In this document: piece after piece, positions 6,040-13,464 of the stretch
Layout: every line of letters begins with the position of its first letter
Position numbering within the stretch: position 1 is the stretch's first letter
Source of the DNA: DASRHK01 sp035650495
Lineage (GTDB): Bacteria > Pseudomonadota > Gammaproteobacteria > Nevskiales > Nevskiaceae
Direction of reading: 5' to 3'
Assembly (NCBI GenBank): GCA_035650495.1
Contig: DASRHK010000061.1
Location: 1 to 14,469, forward strand
DNA length: 14,469 nucleotides
Position numbers and translations under genes: made by a program
Notes under the pieces: generated by a model
Told to the model about the DNA's origin: nothing
What the model saw: the letters and a program-made list of their open reading frames with translations, nothing else
The model's database searches: none

Positions 6040-6714
6040 CTTGTAGACCTTCTCCACGTCGAAGTGACCTTTCGGCTGATGGTGAAGTTGCACGAACGAG
6101 TGCGCGATCCGCTGCGGGTCGAAATGCGTGCCGCGCTGGACGAAGCCGTAGACGGTGACGGTGGCCACGTGCACGTCGAACGCGCCGAGCTCCTGCGCGA
6201 GCGAGAAGGTGAGATTGCGCAGCGCGGCCTTGCCGAGCGACAGCGACGAATATTCCGCCGCCGGCTCGTAGGCGAAGCTGCCGCCGGTGAACAGGATGGT
6301 GCCGCGCCGCCGCGACTTCATGCCGTCGGCGACGCATTGCGCCGCGACCAGCGCGCCGACGACGTTGACGCGGAACTCGTCGATGAGCGCCGGCGTCTTG
6401 AGCTGCGTCGGCTTGCTGCGCATGCCGCTCGCCGCGTTGTAGATGAGCACTTCGCACGGTCCGAGCTCGTGCTGCGCCTTCGCGATCGCCTCGCGCACCG
6501 CGGCGTCGTCGCCGCCGTCGGCGGAGAACGCGCGTGCGCGCCGGCCGCGCTTGGAGATCTCCAGCAGGAACTCGGTGAACTTGGCGATGTTGCGCGCGAC
6601 CAGCGCGATGTCGTAGCCCTCGTCCGCAAATGCGAGCGCGAGCGCCTCGCCGATGCCGGGGCCGGCGCCGATGATGATGCAGCTCTTGCCGTGCTCGGCC
6701 GCGCGCTTGGTCAT
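6037..6714 (-). CDS. Short-chain dehydrogenase/reductase family protein, atypical active site
   Basis: A 225-residue protein of the SDR superfamily (NAD(P)-dependent Rossmann oxidoreductases). The coenzyme motif GAGPGIG (16-22) follows a beta strand (CIIIGAG), and NAAS (93-96) corresponds to the usual NNAG. An Asn at 117 (FRVNVVGA) and a Ser at 146 (LFTGGS) occupy typical positions. The catalytic YxxxK is not intact: Lys162 is present in SLGKAALRNL, but the residue four before it is Leu158; the nearest Tyr is 155. Some SDR subfamilies lack this Tyr, so the protein may be inactive as a classical dehydrogenase or use another residue. The ATG at 6714 overlaps the fadE stop (ATGA) and immediately precedes the Rossmann strand; the upstream ATG at 6765 would add 17 unrelated residues. 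Close coupling to fadE suggests a role with acyl-CoA or lipid substrates, but the substrate is unknown. Confidence 0.85.
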   Translation of the reverse strand: MTKRAAEHGKSCIIIGAGPGIGEALALAFADEGYDIALVARNIAKFTEFLLEISKRGRRARAFSADGGDDAAVREAIAKAQHELGPCEVLIYNAASGMRSKPTQLKTPALIDEFRVNVVGALVAAQCVADGMKSRRRGTILFTGGSFAYEPAAEYSSLSLGKAALRNLTFSLAQELGAFDVHVATVTVYGFVQRGTHFDPQRIAHSFVQLHHQPKGHFDVEKVYK

Positions 6715-9140
6715 GACGTACCGTGCCCGGTGAGCTCGGCATTGTCGAACTCGTCGACGCGGCAAACGGCTTCGACCAGGTCGAGCGTCTCGCCGAGCGC
6801 CTTGGCCTCGACCTCGTTGATCACGCCGCGCGTCTGCGCTTCGGCGATGCGCGCGCGCGGATGCAGCTCGCGCAGGATGCCGTCGCGCGCCGACTTCAGC
6901 ACGCGACGCTCGGTGGCTTCCATCGCGACGACTTTGGCCAGCGTTGTCTCGAGCAAACCGGCCGCCTGCTTCACATCGTGCGTGCGATAGCAGGGCTCGA
7001 GCAGCCGGTCTCGCGCGATGCCGGGTTGCTGCAGGGCGGTCGCGATCTCCGCGTTGAGCGCGTCACTCGGCGGCGCCGCGCGGACGCCGAGCGGCAGCAC
7101 GAGCACGCGCAGGAAGAACGCCGCGATGCGATTCGGCAGATGCCGCAGCACGCCGTCGAGATTCTGCTCAATCGAATACGCCGCGCGCGTGCACACGGCT
7201 TGCAGGAACGGCCACTCTTCGGTCGGTCGATTGTCCGACTCGAAGCGCTTGAGCGCGGCGCTGACGATGTAGAGCTGCGCGAGCACTTCACCGAGCCGCG
7301 CGGAGATCGACTCGCGGAACTTGAGCGATCCGCCGAGCAGCGCCATGCACGCGTCGGCCATCAGCGAGAGATTCGCGCTGTAGCGATTGATCATCTGGTA
7401 GCAAGGGCGCGCCGGACCGAGCGGGGCTTCCGAAAAGCTCGCGGTGAACGCGAGCACGAACGAGCGCGCGGCGCTGCAGAACACCTGTCCGATGTGCGCC
7501 CAGAAGGCAGCGTCGAATTGCGAGAGCGCCGCCGCGGGATTGGGATCGCGCACCGCTTCGATCTCGCGCAGCACGTACGGATGGCAGCGGATCGCGCCTT
7601 GCCCGAACAGGATCAAGCCGCGCGTGAGCAGATTCGCGCCTTCGACGGTGATCGCGATCGGCGAGCCTTGGAATCCGCGCGCGAGGTAGTTGCTCGGTCC
7701 GAGCATCACGCCCTTGCCGGCGTGCACGTCCATCGCGAGCTTCCACACGCGCTGCGCCATCTCCGTGCACGCGCTCTTCGCGATCGCGGAAGGCACCGAC
7801 GGCTTCTCGCCGAGATCGACCGCGTTCGCGGTGAACTCGCGCGTCGCATCGGCCGCGTAGGCGAGCGTACCGATCTCGCCGAGCGCATCCTGCACGACCT
7901 CGAACGCGCCGATCGGCAAGCCGAACTGCTTGCGGATGCGCGCATACGCTCCGCTCGCACCGGCCGCGAACAGCGCGCCGCCGGTCGCGTTCGATGGCAG
8001 CGAGATCGAGCGTCCGACCGCGAGACACTCCATCAGCATGCGCCAGCCTTGTCCGGCCATCGGCGCGCCGCCGATGATGAAGTCGAGCGGCACGAACACG
8101 TCGGTGCCGCGGATCGGGCCGTTCATGAACGGATTGTCGAGGGGCAGATGGCGCTTGCCGATCTCCAGGCCCGGCGTCGCGCGCGGGATCAGCGCGCAGG
8201 TGATGCCGACGTCCTCGGTCTTGCCGAGCAGGTGCTCGGGATCGAACAGGCGGAACGCGAGCCCGGCCACGGTCGCGACGGGCGCGAGCGTGATGTAGCG
8301 CTTGTCGAACGTGAGCTTCATGCCCAGCGTCTCTTTGCCTTTCCATTGGCCGCGGCACACGACGCCCTTGTCGGGAATCGATGCGGCATCGGATCCGGCC
8401 CACGGCGAGGTGAGACCGAAGCAGGGAATCTCGTCGCCGCGCGCGAGGCGAGGCAGATAGTGATTCTTCTGATCGTCGGTGCCGTAGTGCAGGAGCAGCT
8501 CAGCGGGGCCGAGCGAATTCGGAACTGCGACGACCGACGACGCCGTGATCCCGCCTGCGCTCGACGCGACGCGCGCGAGGATCGCCGAATGCGCGGTCGC
8601 GGAGAATTCCAGCCCGCCGTAATGCCGCGGAATGATCAGTCCGAAGAACTTGTGCTGCTTCAGGAACACCCACGCTTCGGGCGGCAGATCGCGATCCTTC
8701 GACGTGATGCGCCACTCGTCGAGCATCGCGCACAGCTCGTTCACCGGGCCGTCGAGGAACGACTGTTCTTCCGGCGTGAGCCGCGTGCGCGCGATGGAGC
8801 CGAAGCGCTGCCAGTCGGGTCGACCGGAGAACAGCTCGCCTTCCCACCAGACGGTGCCGGCCTCGAGCGCGGCGCGCTCGGTGTCGGAGATCTGCGGCAG
8901 CACGCGCTTGAAGAAATCGAGCGCGGGGCGGGTCAGCCACTCCTGGCGCAGCGCGATGACGTTGAGCGGAACCGCTGCGGCGATGAAGACGAGCAGCCAG
9001 AAGAAGAACAGGCCCGCGCTGCCGCCGGAAATCCCGTAGAGCAGGATCAGCGCGCCGAGCACCGCCGTGGTCGCGCGCACGCTCGCGCGCTGGTACGCGA
9101 GCGTGAGGAGCGTGACGACGAGGACGAGGAACCAGAACAC
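6711..9140 (-). CDS. fadE: FadE-type acyl-CoA dehydrogenase
   Basis: An 809-residue enzyme catalysing the first step of fatty acid beta-oxidation (acyl-CoA to trans-2-enoyl-CoA, FAD-dependent) at the membrane. It can be followed against E. coli FadE (814 residues) over its whole length: hydrophobic N-terminus (about 2-17 and 24-64), GTVWWEGELFSG, LTPEEQSFLDGPV, YGGLEFSA, VPNSLGPAELLLHYGT, LARGDEIPCFGLTSP, KRYITLAPVATV, AGQGWRML, and the DUF1974 C-terminal region. The Glu in TVEGANLLTRG (about residue 500) corresponds to the catalytic base of the superfamily. In TSPWAGSDA a Trp replaces the Glu found in E. coli FadE. The start is uncertain: a TTG at 9173 gives 820 residues but has no purine-rich leader. 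The GTG at 9140 follows AAGAAGCGGA and matches the E. coli start, so I chose it. The stop overlaps the SDR start (ATGA). Confidence 0.94.
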   Translation of the reverse strand: MFWFLVLVVTLLTLAYQRASVRATTAVLGALILLYGISGGSAGLFFFWLLVFIAAAVPLNVIALRQEWLTRPALDFFKRVLPQISDTERAALEAGTVWWEGELFSGRPDWQRFGSIARTRLTPEEQSFLDGPVNELCAMLDEWRITSKDRDLPPEAWVFLKQHKFFGLIIPRHYGGLEFSATAHSAILARVASSAGGITASSVVAVPNSLGPAELLLHYGTDDQKNHYLPRLARGDEIPCFGLTSPWAGSDAASIPDKGVVCRGQWKGKETLGMKLTFDKRYITLAPVATVAGLAFRLFDPEHLLGKTEDVGITCALIPRATPGLEIGKRHLPLDNPFMNGPIRGTDVFVPLDFIIGGAPMAGQGWRMLMECLAVGRSISLPSNATGGALFAAGASGAYARIRKQFGLPIGAFEVVQDALGEIGTLAYAADATREFTANAVDLGEKPSVPSAIAKSACTEMAQRVWKLAMDVHAGKGVMLGPSNYLARGFQGSPIAITVEGANLLTRGLILFGQGAIRCHPYVLREIEAVRDPNPAAALSQFDAAFWAHIGQVFCSAARSFVLAFTASFSEAPLGPARPCYQMINRYSANLSLMADACMALLGGSLKFRESISARLGEVLAQLYIVSAALKRFESDNRPTEEWPFLQAVCTRAAYSIEQNLDGVLRHLPNRIAAFFLRVLVLPLGVRAAPPSDALNAEIATALQQPGIARDRLLEPCYRTHDVKQAAGLLETTLAKVVAMEATERRVLKSARDGILRELHPRARIAEAQTRGVINEVEAKALGETLDLVEAVCRVDEFDNAELTGHGTS

Positions 9141-9199
9141 GCGTTGAGTCCGCTTCTTGTTCGCCGCTGGCAAGGGCGGCGAATTGTCGCACAGCCCGT

Positions 9200-11449
9200 C
9201 TAGTGCTTGCGTCTCCGCGCAAGGCCCGCGAGGCCGAGCACGACGAGCGCCGCCAGCGGCAACGCGCCGCCGAAGCGCGAGTCGGAGGTCGTCGCGGGCG
9301 TCGTGACGGGCGGCGGCGTGACCGATGTGCCGTCGCCGGTGACGTCGAGCGCGATCGGATTGCTCGCAGCGCCTTCGCCATTCGCGTTCACGGCTTTCAC
9401 CGTGTAGGTGTAGTGATGCGTTCCGAGCGGCGAATGTGCGTCGGCGAGCTTGAGCTGCGGCCCGCTGGTTTCTCCTGCGAGCTCCGGCGATCCGCCATTC
9501 TCGCTGCGATAAACGCGATAGCGCTCGATCTCAGATCCGCCGGCGCCCGGCGCGCGCCAATTCAGCTGCGCGACCTTGCCGTCGCTCGATCCCGCGAGAC
9601 ACGCCGCACCCGGCGTCGCGCTCGGCGACGGATCGTGCATCGCGAACAGGGGACGTCCGCCGATCTGCCGCGCCACCACCGCCTTCGCCGAGAACGTGTT
9701 CGGCGCAGCTTGCACGCAATCGTCGATGCAGCCGTCGGCGTAGCCGAAGATCACGCGTCCGTTCTCATCAAGCGTGATCTCGTTGAAGTCGAGCAGATTG
9801 CGATTGCCGCCGCTGCAGGCGATGCCGGAAAGGCAGATGCCGCCTTCGCGCTGCACCGGATCGTTCGGCGACAGGTTCACGACCTGCCAGGTCTGGCCGC
9901 CGTCGTAAGTCGTCGCGAGATACGGATACCAGATGCCGGGGAAGTCGCCGGCCTCGCGATCGCCCGGCTCGCTCGTGCCGATGAACGCGCACGATGCGCG
10001 GTCCGGATCGCCCGCGATCACTTCGGGGAATACCGCGTTCTTCACGCCGGCGAGCAGGCCGACATCCTGGGACTGCGACCAGGTCGCGCCCTTGTCGCGC
10101 GTCACCGCGACTTTGAGATGTCCGTCCTCGTCGGCGTAGCAGAAGTAGCCGCTGCCGTCGGATGCGAGTGCGAGCTCCGGATCGGAGAGGCCTTCGGTGC
10201 TGTCGGGCACGATCTGCGAATGCCAGGTCTGTCCGTTGTCTTCCGACAGCGTGATGCCTTGATGGTGATCGCAGGAGCGCGCGGGCACGTAGACGGTGCC
10301 GTCGTTGGCGACGCGCACGTGACCGTGGATGCCGGAGCAGCGCTCGCCGACGCCGCCCTGGAAGATCTGCACGCTCGGCCCGAACGTGAGTCCGCCGTCG
10401 TCGCTGCGCGAGCAGAACGCGGGATTGCCGGCTTGCGAACAGTAGTAGACCGCGCTCGGGAACGACGCGAGCGACGGCGCAGGCTCGTGGAACGGACCTG
10501 CACCGACGGTCTGATGATCGTAGCCGCTGTCCGGCAGCGCGATCTGTCCGGGCAGCCAGGAATCGCCGTCGTCGTCGGAGTAACCGAACAGGCTGTTGGA
10601 GCCGGTGTCGGCCGGCGAGGAGATCACGAACGGCAGCGATGCGTTCAGCTGCGACACGAAGGTGCGGCCGGTCGACTGATCGGTGAACAGGATCGGATCG
10701 AGCGAGGTGATCTCGGTGTAGAGCCCGCTCACGTCTTCCCACTGCGCATCGCAGACTTCCGGCATCGGCTGCGCAAGCTTCTCCGGGAACGTGATGCGCA
10801 GCGTCTGCAATCCCGCGAGGAGCATCGCGTGCCCGGTCGCCGGGTTGTAGCCGACCGACGGCTCGCCGGAATCGTCGCCGAGACCTTGCGGCGACGGATG
10901 CACGGCGTACTGCGGCAGGAGTCCCGCGGCTTCCGGCGGAACCGGCGCGTCGACGGGCGTCGGCAGCGTGATCAGATCGATCGACACCGTCGTCGGGCCG
11001 CCGCCGTGGACGTCGTAGGGATAGATCTGGACCGTGTACGTGCCGGGCGCGACCGCGAGATCGGCAAGTTCCGGGTCGGCGGTCGACGCGGCCTGACCGT
11101 TGCTGACCTCGTTGCCGTCCGCGTCGAACACGTAGAGGTCGATGTCCTCGCTGTGATCGGGCCAGGTCATCGCGAAGTGGATGCGATCGCGCGGATGCGA
11201 CGTCGCGTAATCGACGGGCACGTCGACGGTGAGCGCGTAGGTGTCGCAGCGGAAGATCGCATCGGGCGAGCAGGTGCTGCCGGTCGGAAGCTGATACGAG
11301 TTGTTCGTCAGCGTGAACGGCCCGGCCGTGAAGCTCAGCGACGGCGACGTCGTCGACAGCGTGCCGCTGCCGACCTCACCCGCGTGCGCCGCGCTCGCAA
11401 AAGAAAGAAGGACTGCAGCGCCGATCGGCGCGATGGCGAAAGACTTCAT
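9200..11449 (-). CDS. Exported Asp-box (BNR) repeat protein with FN3 domain and GlyGly-CTERM-like tail
   Basis: A 749-residue secreted or surface protein. A signal peptide (1-23, ending SAAHA) is followed by a beta-rich region like a PPC domain (70-160, with DIDLYVFDADGNEV and APGTYTVQIYPY). A beta-propeller-like part has five Asp-box motifs (SDDDGDSW 291-298, SDDGGLTF 349-356, SEDNGQTW 402-409, TRDKGATW 450-457, TYDGGQTW 514-521). An FN3 domain follows (about 608-704, ERYRVYRSENGG to YTVKAVNANGEG), then a Thr/Pro linker. The tail GGALPLAALVVLGLAGLA plus RRRKH is a sorting-type ending like GlyGly-CTERM proteins handled by rhombosortase. There are many Cys, fitting an oxidising location. Automated naming might give 'sialidase', but Asp boxes occur in many non-sialidases and no catalytic set is evident, so enzymatic function is open. 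ATG 11449 has GGGGG about seven bases upstream. It lies 26 bp after the FecR-domain gene. Confidence 0.85.
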   Translation of the reverse strand: MKSFAIAPIGAAVLLSFASAAHAGEVGSGTLSTTSPSLSFTAGPFTLTNNSYQLPTGSTCSPDAIFRCDTYALTVDVPVDYATSHPRDRIHFAMTWPDHSEDIDLYVFDADGNEVSNGQAASTADPELADLAVAPGTYTVQIYPYDVHGGGPTTVSIDLITLPTPVDAPVPPEAAGLLPQYAVHPSPQGLGDDSGEPSVGYNPATGHAMLLAGLQTLRITFPEKLAQPMPEVCDAQWEDVSGLYTEITSLDPILFTDQSTGRTFVSQLNASLPFVISSPADTGSNSLFGYSDDDGDSWLPGQIALPDSGYDHQTVGAGPFHEPAPSLASFPSAVYYCSQAGNPAFCSRSDDGGLTFGPSVQIFQGGVGERCSGIHGHVRVANDGTVYVPARSCDHHQGITLSEDNGQTWHSQIVPDSTEGLSDPELALASDGSGYFCYADEDGHLKVAVTRDKGATWSQSQDVGLLAGVKNAVFPEVIAGDPDRASCAFIGTSEPGDREAGDFPGIWYPYLATTYDGGQTWQVVNLSPNDPVQREGGICLSGIACSGGNRNLLDFNEITLDENGRVIFGYADGCIDDCVQAAPNTFSAKAVVARQIGGRPLFAMHDPSPSATPGAACLAGSSDGKVAQLNWRAPGAGGSEIERYRVYRSENGGSPELAGETSGPQLKLADAHSPLGTHHYTYTVKAVNANGEGAASNPIALDVTGDGTSVTPPPVTTPATTSDSRFGGALPLAALVVLGLAGLARRRKH

Positions 11450-11475
11450 GGACGGCCCCCGTTCGAGCGGAAAGC

Positions 11476-12324
11476 TTATCGCACCTTCCGCATCCCCTGG
11501 CCGAAGCGATTGGCCTCCGCTTGCGAGCCGAATCCATGCATGACGGCGGCGAATCCGCCCGCGGCGGTGGCGATCTCGGCGGCGTAACCGCGGTCGGAAA
11601 GGCGGCGGACTTCGGAGAGCGCCTGCTCGCGCGTCAGCGCGGTCGCGACGGTCACCGAATAAGTGCCAGTCGCGTACATCGCGATGCCGTCGGCATCGAG
11701 CTCGGTTTGGGCGGCCCAGCCAGCGACCGTCTTGGCCGGCGCGGGCTTCACCGGCTCGGGCGCCTTCCCGTGTGGCACCACGAAGAACGTGCCGGCCTCA
11801 TCCATCTTCTGCGGCGCATCGCCCGCGCGCGCGACTTCGATGTGTCCTTCGAGCAGCGCGATCAGGTCCTGCGCGCGATCCGACTTGCCCCAGATGTCGG
11901 TGCCGCGGATGCCGGCGGTGGCGACGCCGATGGTGACGTCGACCTCGCGCGCCTTCGGCTTGCCGAGCGCACGCGTGGTGAATCGGAACGCGCCGGCGAG
12001 CACTTTCAGCGCGGCTTTGAAGACTTGCGATTCTTGCTGTGGGTCGCCCTTCAGGGCGACGCTTTCCAGCATCGGCACCACGAAATCCGCGCTCTCGCCG
12101 AGCTTGACGATGCTGTCTTCCGCGAGCTCGATGTGCACGCGCGCACCGGCGCCAGTCGTGAGGTGATCGCCAGCGACGATGACTTCGCCGGCGGCGAGCG
12201 CATGCTTGTGACCGTTCGTCTCGATCCACGCCGGCGGCTGCACCGCCGTCGCGGTCGCAAGCGCGGATGCCGCGAAGCCCGGCGCGGCGAACAGCGCCGC
12301 GATCAGCGTGACGAGAATGCGCAT
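11476..12324 (-). CDS. Exported FecR-domain protein with SPOR-like C-terminus
   Basis: A 282-residue protein with a signal peptide (1-18, cleavage near GFA-AS). The FecR domain spans about residues 30-165, seen as WIETNGHKHALAAGEVIVAGDHLTTGAGARVHIELAEDS (in parts) and the hallmark VATAGIRGTDIWGK (134-147) with LLEGHIEV. An Ala/Pro/Lys linker (187-200) follows. The C-terminal 60 residues (TYSVTVATALTREQALSEVRRL, 221-242, and GFGSQAEANRF, 264-274) have the beta-alpha-beta pattern of a SPOR domain, which binds denuded peptidoglycan. Unlike the TonB-system regulator FecR, it has no internal membrane helix and no sigma-factor gene beside it, so an extracytoplasmic structural or sensing role is more likely than sigma signalling. 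It lies 37 bp after ppa and 26 bp before the Asp-box protein, its probable partner. FecR call confident; SPOR call moderate. Confidence 0.83.
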   Translation of the reverse strand: MRILVTLIAALFAAPGFAASALATATAVQPPAWIETNGHKHALAAGEVIVAGDHLTTGAGARVHIELAEDSIVKLGESADFVVPMLESVALKGDPQQESQVFKAALKVLAGAFRFTTRALGKPKAREVDVTIGVATAGIRGTDIWGKSDRAQDLIALLEGHIEVARAGDAPQKMDEAGTFFVVPHGKAPEPVKPAPAKTVAGWAAQTELDADGIAMYATGTYSVTVATALTREQALSEVRRLSDRGYAAEIATAAGGFAAVMHGFGSQAEANRFGQGMRKVR

Positions 12325-12361
12325 GCCGCGAATACGGCCCCCGTGCCGGATCGGATGCGTT

Positions 12362-12910
12362 CTAGAAATTAGGGGTCGACTTCGCCGAGTTGAAGCGCTG
12401 GATGCTTTCGAGGATCACGCGCTTCGCATCCTTCGGCCCGTCCCAGCCTTCGATCTTCACCCACTTGCCCTTCTCGAGGTCCTTGTAGTGCTCGAAGAAG
12501 TGCGCGATCTGGTCGAGCACGGGCGGCGGCATCTGTCGCACGGTCTCGACGTCCTTGTAGAGCGGTGTGACCTTGTTGCTCGGCACCACGAGCAGCTTCT
12601 CGTCGGCGCCGGCTTCGTCTTTCATCATCAGCATGCCGATCGGCCGGCAGTTGATCACGCTGCCCGGGATCAATCGCACCGGCATGACGACCAGCGCGTC
12701 GAGCGGATCGCCGTCGCCGCACAGCGTGTGCGGCACGTAGCCGTAGTTGCAGGGATAGCGCATCGCAGTGGTGAGCATGCGGTCGACGAAGATGGCGCCG
12801 CTCTTCTTGTCGACTTCGTACTTGACCGGCTCGGAATCGAGCGGGATCTCGATGATGACGTTGACGTCGTTGGGGACGTCCTTGCCGGTCTTGACCTTCT
12901 CGAAGCTCAT
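12362..12910 (-). CDS. ppa: Soluble inorganic pyrophosphatase, family I
   Basis: A 182-residue cytoplasmic enzyme hydrolysing pyrophosphate to phosphate, which pulls biosynthetic reactions and acyl-CoA synthesis forward. The active-site signature DGDPLD (66-71) supplies the Mg2+-binding aspartates, with CNYGYVPHTL just before it. The conserved IEIPLDSEPVKYEVDK (20-35), KDEAGADEKL (97-106) and the near-invariant AHFFEHYKDLEKGKWVKIEGW (in parts) confirm a full-length E. coli-like enzyme. ATG 12910 has GGGAG about six bases upstream. It follows a small membrane protein gene by 35 bp and shares its strand and neighbourhood with membrane pyrophosphatase hppA, so two pyrophosphate-hydrolysing enzymes are encoded close together. 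Confidence 0.96.
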   Translation of the reverse strand: MSFEKVKTGKDVPNDVNVIIEIPLDSEPVKYEVDKKSGAIFVDRMLTTAMRYPCNYGYVPHTLCGDGDPLDALVVMPVRLIPGSVINCRPIGMLMMKDEAGADEKLLVVPSNKVTPLYKDVETVRQMPPPVLDQIAHFFEHYKDLEKGKWVKIEGWDGPKDAKRVILESIQRFNSAKSTPNF

Positions 12911-12945
12911 CTGGGGCTCCCGTCGCGAGGCCCGCAGAGATTACA

Positions 12946-13362
12946 TCAGTCGTTTGCGGCGCTCGATCGGCCGTTGCGCTCGAACATCAGCATGCGATGC
13001 ACGGCGCGCCCGCGGCGCAGGAAGTAGTAGGTCAGGAAGCTGAAGAGCAGGAACTGTCCGGACATCAGCACGACGCCGATCCACAGCCGGCTCGCCTGCG
13101 GACCCGGCTCGGCGCCGACGACGCTCGCGACCGTGAAGACGTTGGAGATGAGCCCGAGCTGCATGACGAGGTCGTAGCCGGTCTCGAACACCTTGAACAG
13201 GAACGCAACGCCGATCAGCCGCACCCAGATCCACGCCATGCCGGACTTGGTCGCCGCCGGCTTCTCGCGCGGCTGCACGTCGGGCGGTGCGATCGGGGAC
13301 TCGCCCACGAAGTCGCCTGGGCCCGCGATCAACGTGTGCCGCTTGGAGACAAGAGTGCGCAT
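12946..13362 (-). CDS. Small inner-membrane protein, function unknown
   Basis: A 138-residue protein that I do not recognise. A polar, proline-rich N-terminus (1-40) is followed by two or three membrane segments: WIWVRLIGVAFLFKVFETGY (44-63), possibly LVMQLGLISNVFTVASVV (65-82), and LWIGVVLMSGQFLLFSFLTY (93-112). It ends with a basic segment (RRGRAVHR). The hydrophobic pattern shows this frame is the coding one; the overlapping frame from 13366 gives arginine-rich non-hydrophobic sequence. The ATG at 13362 has no clear Shine-Dalgarno sequence; Met42, just before the first helix, is a possible alternative start. It lies between the hppA terminator and ppa and could be co-transcribed with ppa. 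Confidence 0.72.
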   Translation of the reverse strand: MRTLVSKRHTLIAGPGDFVGESPIAPPDVQPREKPAATKSGMAWIWVRLIGVAFLFKVFETGYDLVMQLGLISNVFTVASVVGAEPGPQASRLWIGVVLMSGQFLLFSFLTYYFLRRGRAVHRMLMFERNGRSSAAND

Positions 13363-13396
13363 TCACTAATGCGACCCGCTGTCATCGGGATCGTTC

Positions 13397-13426
13397 AAAA
13401 AAGAAAGGCGCCCGAAAGCGCCTTTC
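13397..13426 (-). terminator. Intrinsic terminator of hppA
   Basis: On the minus strand a perfect 9-bp stem, GAAAGGCGC-TTTCGG-GCGCCTTTC (13403-13426), is followed by TTTTTT (plus-strand A-run 13397-13402). It lies 39 bp beyond the hppA stop, after repeat copy B, and is a textbook Rho-independent terminator for hppA. It implies that the small membrane protein and ppa use a separate promoter downstream of it. Confidence 0.88.
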
Positions 13427-13434
13427 CTTGCATC

Positions 13435-13464
13435 GTCATTCCCGCGGAGGCGGGAATCCAGTTC
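13435..13464 (+). repeat. Dispersed 30-bp hairpin repeat, copy B (after hppA)
   Basis: It begins GTCATTCCCGCGGAGG and ends GGGAATCCAGTTC, directly abutting the hppA stop codon (13465-13467). It is the inverted-orientation relative of the copy at 5995-6024, with an 8-bp stem and four-base loop. The hppA transcript would therefore carry this hairpin followed by the terminator hairpin. Confidence 0.85.

Noticed and set aside
6723..9203. 826-codon open frame on the plus strand opposite fadE
   Set aside because: Its translation is rich in Arg, Glu, Ala and His with no recognisable domain. It mirrors the codon structure of the clearly real fadE on the other strand, a common artefact in high-GC genomes.
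9200..11449. Calling the Asp-box protein a sialidase
   Set aside because: Asp-box repeats are shared by many propeller proteins, and I could not place the arginine triad, Tyr/Glu pair and Asp of true sialidases.
9203..11587. 794-codon open frame on the plus strand opposite the Asp-box protein
   Set aside because: Same antisense artefact; arginine-rich, no domain, and it runs past the start of the true gene.
11476..12324. FecR-domain protein as an anti-sigma/TonB signalling regulator
   Set aside because: No ECF sigma factor or TonB receptor gene is adjacent and there is no internal membrane helix, so the classical FecR role is not supported.
12941..13366. Alternative minus-strand frame overlapping the small membrane protein
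   Set aside because: It gives arginine-rich, non-hydrophobic sequence, while the chosen frame has a clean membrane-protein pattern.
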